Of a stretch of 10,877 nt of DNA, positions 8,061 to 10,877 are shown one piece after another. How positions within the stretch are numbered: position 1 is the stretch's first letter; each line of letters opens with the position of its first letter. The translations under genes were made by a program, and so were the position numbers. The DNA comes from Larix sibirica. Taxonomy: Eukaryota; Streptophyta; Pinopsida; Pinales; Pinaceae. The notes below the pieces were generated by a model. The model was not told the DNA's origin. It searched no databases and was given only the letters and a program-made list of their open reading frames with translations. The DNA lies in NCBI GenBank assembly GCA_004151065.3, contig NWUY0300058752.1, forward strand, positions 7,908 to 18,784, in the 5' to 3' direction.

Positions 8061-8190
8061 CTGCGCGATAAAAGCTTGACACAGTAAAAGCTGTTGGAAT
8101 TTGATTATATATCCCTGATATGTATGCTCTGTTTTTCTTTGTTCTTTTTACCATTCTGTTTGTCAGATTTACTCTTGGCCCCTTTGTTAC

Positions 8191-8273
8191 CTTCATTAAA
8201 GCCCATATGCTGAAGTGTGACCGCTATTCCACAGTGCTCATATTGCCATTTCCAACCTCCAACATGTCAGGAT
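8191..8273 (-). other. Alpha-galactosidase pseudogene exon 10: DPDMLEVGNG...HFSIWALMK, internal stop
   Basis: The acceptor AACCAG and donor GTAACA bound 83 bases, entering in phase 1 and leaving in phase 0. DPDMLEVGNGNMSTVE is followed by TAG (8224-8226 on the plus strand), where the family has Tyr, then RSHFSIWALMK. One base change from TAC or TAT explains the stop. Confidence 0.94.
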
Positions 8274-8385
8274 CTGGTTCAGGTGATGACCAAATACAAA
8301 GTGCAACTTGTAAATAATTTATCACGGAAATATTTACAGCAGCATTATGACCATTTATATGATAATGATGAGGCTGTTAATTTAC

Positions 8386-8449
8386 CATTCATCCACCAGG
8401 CCCTGCATAAGCTGCCCATCGGTCATTCTGGTCGGCACCAGACGTGATG
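8386..8449 (-). other. Alpha-galactosidase pseudogene exon 9: ADQNDRWAAYAGPGG, frameshifted
   Basis: GADQNDRWAAYAGPGG is a signature of the plant enzymes. The acceptor reads CCCAA where AG is needed (8450-8451). At the exon end the expected TGG AAT G has become TGAATG (8386-8391): one G is lost, giving a stop in place of Trp and a frameshift, just before the donor GTAAAT. Confidence 0.92.
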
Positions 8450-8557
8450 TTGGGAGAAACAATTTATAGTCACAATACCCTTGAAAGGTAAATATTCTTC
8501 AATTTCAGCCTTTTAGAAGACAATACACCCTGATCATGAACCTATGCAGTTTATTAC

Positions 8558-8641
8558 CTTTCCCATGTGTCTACAATGTCTCCTGTAGTTCTCCAGCTGT
8601 TTGCAATCTTATGTGCCCATGTTGCAGGATTCTGGTCACCC
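8558..8641 (-). other. Alpha-galactosidase pseudogene exon 8: [19 protein letters not shown] (acid/base)
   Basis: The acceptor TGTGCAG and donor GTAATA bound 84 bases with phase 2 at both ends. [12 protein letters not shown] contains the Asp that, by alignment to characterised GH27 enzymes, is the general acid/base. This exon carries no lesion. Confidence 0.93.
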
Positions 8642-8742
8642 CTGCACAATCAAAACACAAGCTGCTTGTAATATATGACTCACAGACAAAACCCTGCTTC
8701 TTTGATTAAACAAAAGGATTATTGCTTACAAATGCATTTTAC

Positions 8743-8809
8743 CATTCACACACTGAATAGAAAATAGGGTGGCCTGTCTTGCTAACTGCATCACTCATTT
8801 TTTTGGTAC
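8743..8809 (-). other. Alpha-galactosidase pseudogene exon 7: MSDAVSKTGHPIFYSVCEW
   Basis: The acceptor CTACAG and donor GTAAAA bound 67 bases. After TAC, a run of seven A (8798-8804) puts MSDAVSKTG one base out of frame with the incoming phase, an apparent one-base insertion. IFYSVCEW matches the family. A homopolymer error is possible for this lesion taken alone. Confidence 0.9.
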
Positions 8810-8897
8810 CTGTAGAATTCCGTTACAAGTTCAGGACAAAAGCCTAAGCCCATGTATGAAAAGCTTGTTGATCGAATATAACACAAATTGTATGTAC

Positions 8898-8956
8898 CTG
8901 TCCTGAGGATTTATTCCACCATTATAGCAGTTATCATATTTCAAATAGTCTATCTC
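8898..8956 (-). other. Alpha-galactosidase pseudogene exon 6: IDYLKYDNCYNGG (nucleophile)
   Basis: The acceptor TTTAG and donor GTACAT bound 59 bases. YLKYDNC holds the catalytic nucleophile Asp of GH27, unchanged. The first codon is GAG where the family has a Gly, one base different. It exits in phase 2 (AG|), completed to Arg by exon 7. Confidence 0.93.
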
Positions 8957-9067
8957 CTAAAGATAATCCACAAAATAGCCAGCCAATTTTGATCAGTATT
9001 GCAATTGAATCATGATTCAGAAAAAAATCTATTAACGAGAAGAGAATATGTATTGACAGCAGGCTAC

Positions 9068-9140
9068 CCATGAAGCAAATGTTTGAGCATCCTGTTCCTC
9101 GTGCCCAAAGGTACCTGGCATGGTTTTACATGTATTGGAT
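9068..9140 (-). other. Alpha-galactosidase pseudogene exon 5: TMPGTFGHEEQDAQTFASW
   Basis: A clean exon with acceptor GACCAG and donor GTAGCC; 73 bases, entering in phase 2 and leaving in phase 0. The CSKTMPGSLGHEEQDA-type block is nearly perfect except that one residue after the Cys is absent (CKTMPG). Confidence 0.92.
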
Positions 9141-9225
9141 CTGGTCAAGCATTCCAGAATGAATTAGATCATTGGTATAGTAAAGAATGGTTTTGATCGA
9201 TCAGTTAGCATTCATGTACACTGAC

Positions 9226-9316
9226 TCAGCATCGGAATATATTCCCTTTGAGTGTACATAATCTGCCAGAGTCTTCATGCCTGAAGGAATGTAGAGGCTT
9301 TAGCAACCATATTATC
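9226..9316 (-). other. Alpha-galactosidase pseudogene exon 4: NMVAKASTF / SGMKTLADYVHSKG
   Basis: The acceptor GTCAG ends at 9317. KASTF is followed, after loss of one C near 9286-9287 (STFPSG expected), by SGMKTLADYVHSKG in the shifted frame. Then IYSDA follows directly, so about four residues of the usual KGLKLGIYSDAG are missing in frame near 9244-9247. The donor GTCAGT begins at 9225, phase 2. Confidence 0.88.
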
Positions 9317-9449
9317 CTGACATTAAGTACAAGCTTTGCTTCATTCATCAGCATTCTGGTCTCCAACTAAAGAACTTATATAAGTCTAAAACACGTGAAG
9401 AAACGCTATAATTTTACTATAGCTGTTTTCTTTTAATCTAATGCAAAAT

Positions 9450-9484
9450 CTGAGCATCTCGGTTGAGCTCACCCCAACAGTCAT
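9450..9484 (-). other. Alpha-galactosidase pseudogene exon 3: DDCWGELNRDAQ
   Basis: The acceptor TATCAG is followed by AT GAC TGT TGG, completing the substrate-pocket motif DDCW. The exon ends CAG followed by AT (bases 9449-9448 read in reverse) where GT is expected, so the splice donor appears lost. Phase 0 to exon 4 fits the family's NRDxxGN sequence. Confidence 0.85.
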
Positions 9485-9613
9485 CTGATAGTCCAATAAC
9501 ACACCCATGAGTCTCACAATATAGAACTACCTACTGGATCTTTGGTGAGTATATACGTTTATGCTTTCTACAAATTACAATAGCACAATTAGACCTGGAT
9601 TAGTATCTGTTAC

Positions 9614-9699
9614 CTATATTTACATATTCATATTCGATCTTGCATATTCCAGTGGAGACCATTGCATTAGCTTTATCGTATAAATCCATAAGAAGGCGC
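9614..9699 (-). other. Alpha-galactosidase pseudogene exon 2: ANAMVSTG...YEYVNI
   Basis: It encodes KANAMVSTG and EYEYVNI, equivalent to the family's TADAMVSTGL..LGYEYVNID. The donor GTAACA splits the Asp codon as G|AT, and exon 3 indeed begins with AT. The acceptor at the left of the exon (CTAG ending at 9700) is a guess, since the first residues (RLLMDLYD) fit only loosely. Confidence 0.75.
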
Positions 9700-9782
9700 C
9701 TAGTTTAAACTATATTTTGACAGAATTATTTCTGTATTAAGGAGCCAAAAACTGTTCTAAAGCTGCAAGATAAGCAAGATAC

Positions 9783-9829
9783 CTGTTCCACGAATAATAT
9801 TGCAGCCGAAATGATTCCAATTGTCCCAT
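9783..9829 (-). other. Alpha-galactosidase pseudogene exon 1 (first recognised): MGW..WNHFGCNI
   Basis: The acceptor ATTCAG ends at 9830 and the donor GTATCT begins at 9782. The frame W-N-H-F-G-C-N-I matches the start of the GH27 barrel. The ATGGGA before it is out of frame with it: about five bases of the expected ATG-GGA-TGG appear lost, possibly by collapse of a TGGGA repeat. The 3' end of the exon does not match the family well, so that boundary is less certain. Confidence 0.7.
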
Positions 9830-10152
9830 CTGAATACATAACACGACCACATCTATATATGTGTGAGTTTCTCTGTATATACACAATGATTATTCATATC
9901 AATGCCAATAGCAGAGTACTGATCTGTTGGAAATTAATTCCATCGATCGTATAATCCACTGGTAAGTAAGTTTAAGGACACATTTTTCGGCACAAATTCG
10001 ACCCAATCTGGAAATAAAAATTTAAAATTCCACATAACAGTGTTAAACTTATATAATTTCGGTGTCTCAGGGTTTTTAGAGGTATTAAATCTATTTCGAC
10101 GGATTCCAGCCAAAAATTCCGATACCGGCCAAATCCTCAAACGTTTAGACTT
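9830..10152. other. Region upstream of the pseudogene, no gene seen
   Basis: I searched the minus strand here for the missing first exon of the alpha-galactosidase (signal peptide and NGLGRTP-type sequence) and found nothing. Frames up to 68 codons exist on both strands but resemble nothing known. Confidence 0.5.
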
Positions 10153-10281
10153 TTCCTTTCATAAAAGACGGTTATGTCTCGCCATACTCCGCATTGAAAT
10201 CATTGATATGTGGAAGACTTCTTCCTTTCATAAAAGACGGTTATGACTCCGCATTGAAATCATTGATATGTGGAAGATTTT
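10153..10281. repeat. Tandem duplication of 69 / 60 bp with a 9-bp indel
   Basis: TTCCTTTCATAAAAGACGG begins both copies (10153 and 10222), and both run on through ACTCCGCATTGAAATCATTG and ATATGTGGAAGA. Copy 1 has nine extra bases (TCTCGCCAT) after GGTTATG. Otherwise they are nearly identical, so the duplication is recent relative to the surrounding decay. Confidence 0.95.
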
Positions 10282-10289
10282 GATACATT

Positions 10290-10670
10290 CAAGCAGTTTA
10301 ATGAAAATCTTGTGGAGTGCGCCCTCCATGAGCCTGAAATTGTCCCAGGGACATAAAAAGATTGTTTACCGTTTTGCATCAAAGCATTCAGGGTCGATTT
10401 GCATAAAAAGATGATTATTCGCTGGTTCATTTGTTTTCCCTCCGGCTCTTTTGTGTGTTCTCTATTGAGAAAACCCCTCCACCCAGTGGTCAAATTTGAA
10501 TGGCTGTTCTTAATATTTTTTGGAAGGGCATGTAACTATCTAAGTCTTCAAGTATGAAAAGTTATAAAAATAATTTTATTTTTCAACTTAATCTTTCAAT
10601 AAAAAAATGTGAAAATAAAATAATGTCATTCCAAATATTTATAATTAAAAAAAATCAAATAGCAACTATA
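10290..10670. other. Non-coding, AT-rich, nothing recognised
   Basis: From about 10550 the sequence is strongly A/T rich with long A and T runs. A 77-codon minus-strand frame at 10260-10493 overlaps the tandem duplication and has no family resemblance, so it is not called. Confidence 0.5.
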
Positions 10671-10877
10671 TCAAAACATTGTAATAGTTCTTTCAAATCT
10701 TATTAACAAATTAATAAACAAACATAGTTTCCTTTCATTCACTTGATATTCTTCAAAATTATTTGGGATTACATCATTAAAAACATGAACTTTGCCCAAT
10801 GGAAAAGGCTTTCTAGCTTTCATTTGTTTCCATACATCATAAATGTCATTCCAATCTACCTCATTTAAAGCATGAGG
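10671..10877 (-). CDS. Unidentified open frame running off the right edge (partial)
   Basis: The minus strand is open from the window edge for 68 codons to TGA at 10671-10673. The first part looks protein-like, with LNEVDWNDIYDVWKQMKARK followed by PFPLGKVHVFNDVIPNN; the part after about residue 43 (ERKLCLFINLLIRFERTITMF) may be intron read-through, since a possible donor GTGAAT follows codon CAA at 10743-10745. I do not recognise the family. It could be an exon of a gene, a transposon protein or chance; composition unlike the A/T-rich flank argues mildly for coding. Confidence 0.35.
   Translation of the reverse strand, partial: PHALNEVDWNDIYDVWKQMKARKPFPLGKVHVFNDVIPNNFEEYQVNERKLCLFINLLIRFERTITMF

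Larger units (their letters stand above)
6964..9829 (-). pseudogene. Alpha-galactosidase (GH27) pseudogene, intron-containing, about 14 exons
   Basis: Plant alpha-galactosidases remove terminal alpha-1,6-galactose from raffinose-family sugars and galactomannans, usually in the wall or vacuole. Reading the minus strand from 9829 to 6964, exons translate in order into the family's hallmark blocks: WNHFGC, ANAMVSTG, DDCWGELNRD, TMPG.FGHEEQDA, YLKYDNCYNGG (nucleophile Asp), [16 protein letters not shown] (acid/base Asp), NDRWAAYAGPGG, DPDMLEVGNG, RSHFSIWALMK, APLLIGCDIR, LGVQGKK and VWAGPL. Introns are 83-374 bases, most with GT/AG ends and matching phases, so this is not a processed copy. It is broken by frameshifts in exons 1, 4, 7, 9 and 12, stops in exons 10 and 13, and lost splice sites at exons 3, 9 and 12. 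The signal-peptide exon upstream of MGW was not found. Many independent lesions make pure sequencing error unlikely. Exons are numbered from the first one recognised. Confidence 0.92.

Noticed and set aside
8120-8447. Two plus-strand frames of 65 and 76 codons
   Set aside because: They lie opposite exons 9 and 10 of the alpha-galactosidase pseudogene, whose minus-strand translation gives clear GH27 motifs.
9448-9484. Non-canonical AT-AC (U12) intron after exon 3
   Set aside because: The exon is followed by ATTTTG, not the U12 ATATCC consensus, and the next exon is preceded by CAG; a GT to AT mutation is simpler.
9934-10246. Overlapping 68-codon frames on both strands
   Set aside because: No family resemblance on either strand, and part of the plus-strand frame is created by the tandem duplication.

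Overview
The window is nuclear DNA of a seed plant. It holds an intact CC-NB-LRR (CNL) immune-receptor gene, the decayed 3' end of a plant LINE, and the intron-containing remains of a plant GH27 alpha-galactosidase gene. A conifer or other gymnosperm is my guess from the overall style; the window does not prove it. Short N runs at 1227-1228 and 5132 show that it is scaffolded draft sequence.

Layout, left to right. Bases 1-1226 (+) are the C-terminal end of a non-LTR retrotransposon ORF2 (zinc-binding zf-RVT domain, then RNase H), with in-frame stops and one frame change, cut off by the gap at 1227. Bases 1229-1600 are an AT-rich three-copy tandem array. Bases 1604-2208 are the 5' flank of the receptor gene, with a 25-bp tandem duplication, a 12-bp palindrome and two tiny upstream reading frames. 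Bases 2209-4959 (+) are a single uninterrupted 916-residue CNL with every NB-ARC motif present. Bases 5133-6242 repeat 4022-5131 (last third of the CNL plus its 3' flank) almost exactly, and the boundary falls precisely on the single N at 5132. I read this as two overlapping contigs placed end to end, not as a second gene.

From 6243 rightwards no long reading frame exists, but the minus strand from about 9829 down to 6964 carries 13 recognisable exons and one doubtful exon of an alpha-galactosidase in correct order, mostly with GT/AG boundaries and matching phases. It has several frameshifts, at least two stop codons and three damaged splice sites, so it is a non-processed pseudogene. The nucleophile and acid/base motifs are still readable. 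The CNL and this pseudogene converge. Bases 10153-10281 hold a tandem duplication, 10290-10670 is mostly AT-rich sequence without a recognisable feature, and the last 207 bases carry an unidentified open frame on the minus strand running off the window.

The genes do not form a functional unit. I see no new defence or metabolic system here; the most valuable observations are the unannotated alpha-galactosidase relic and the probable assembly duplication inside the receptor locus.
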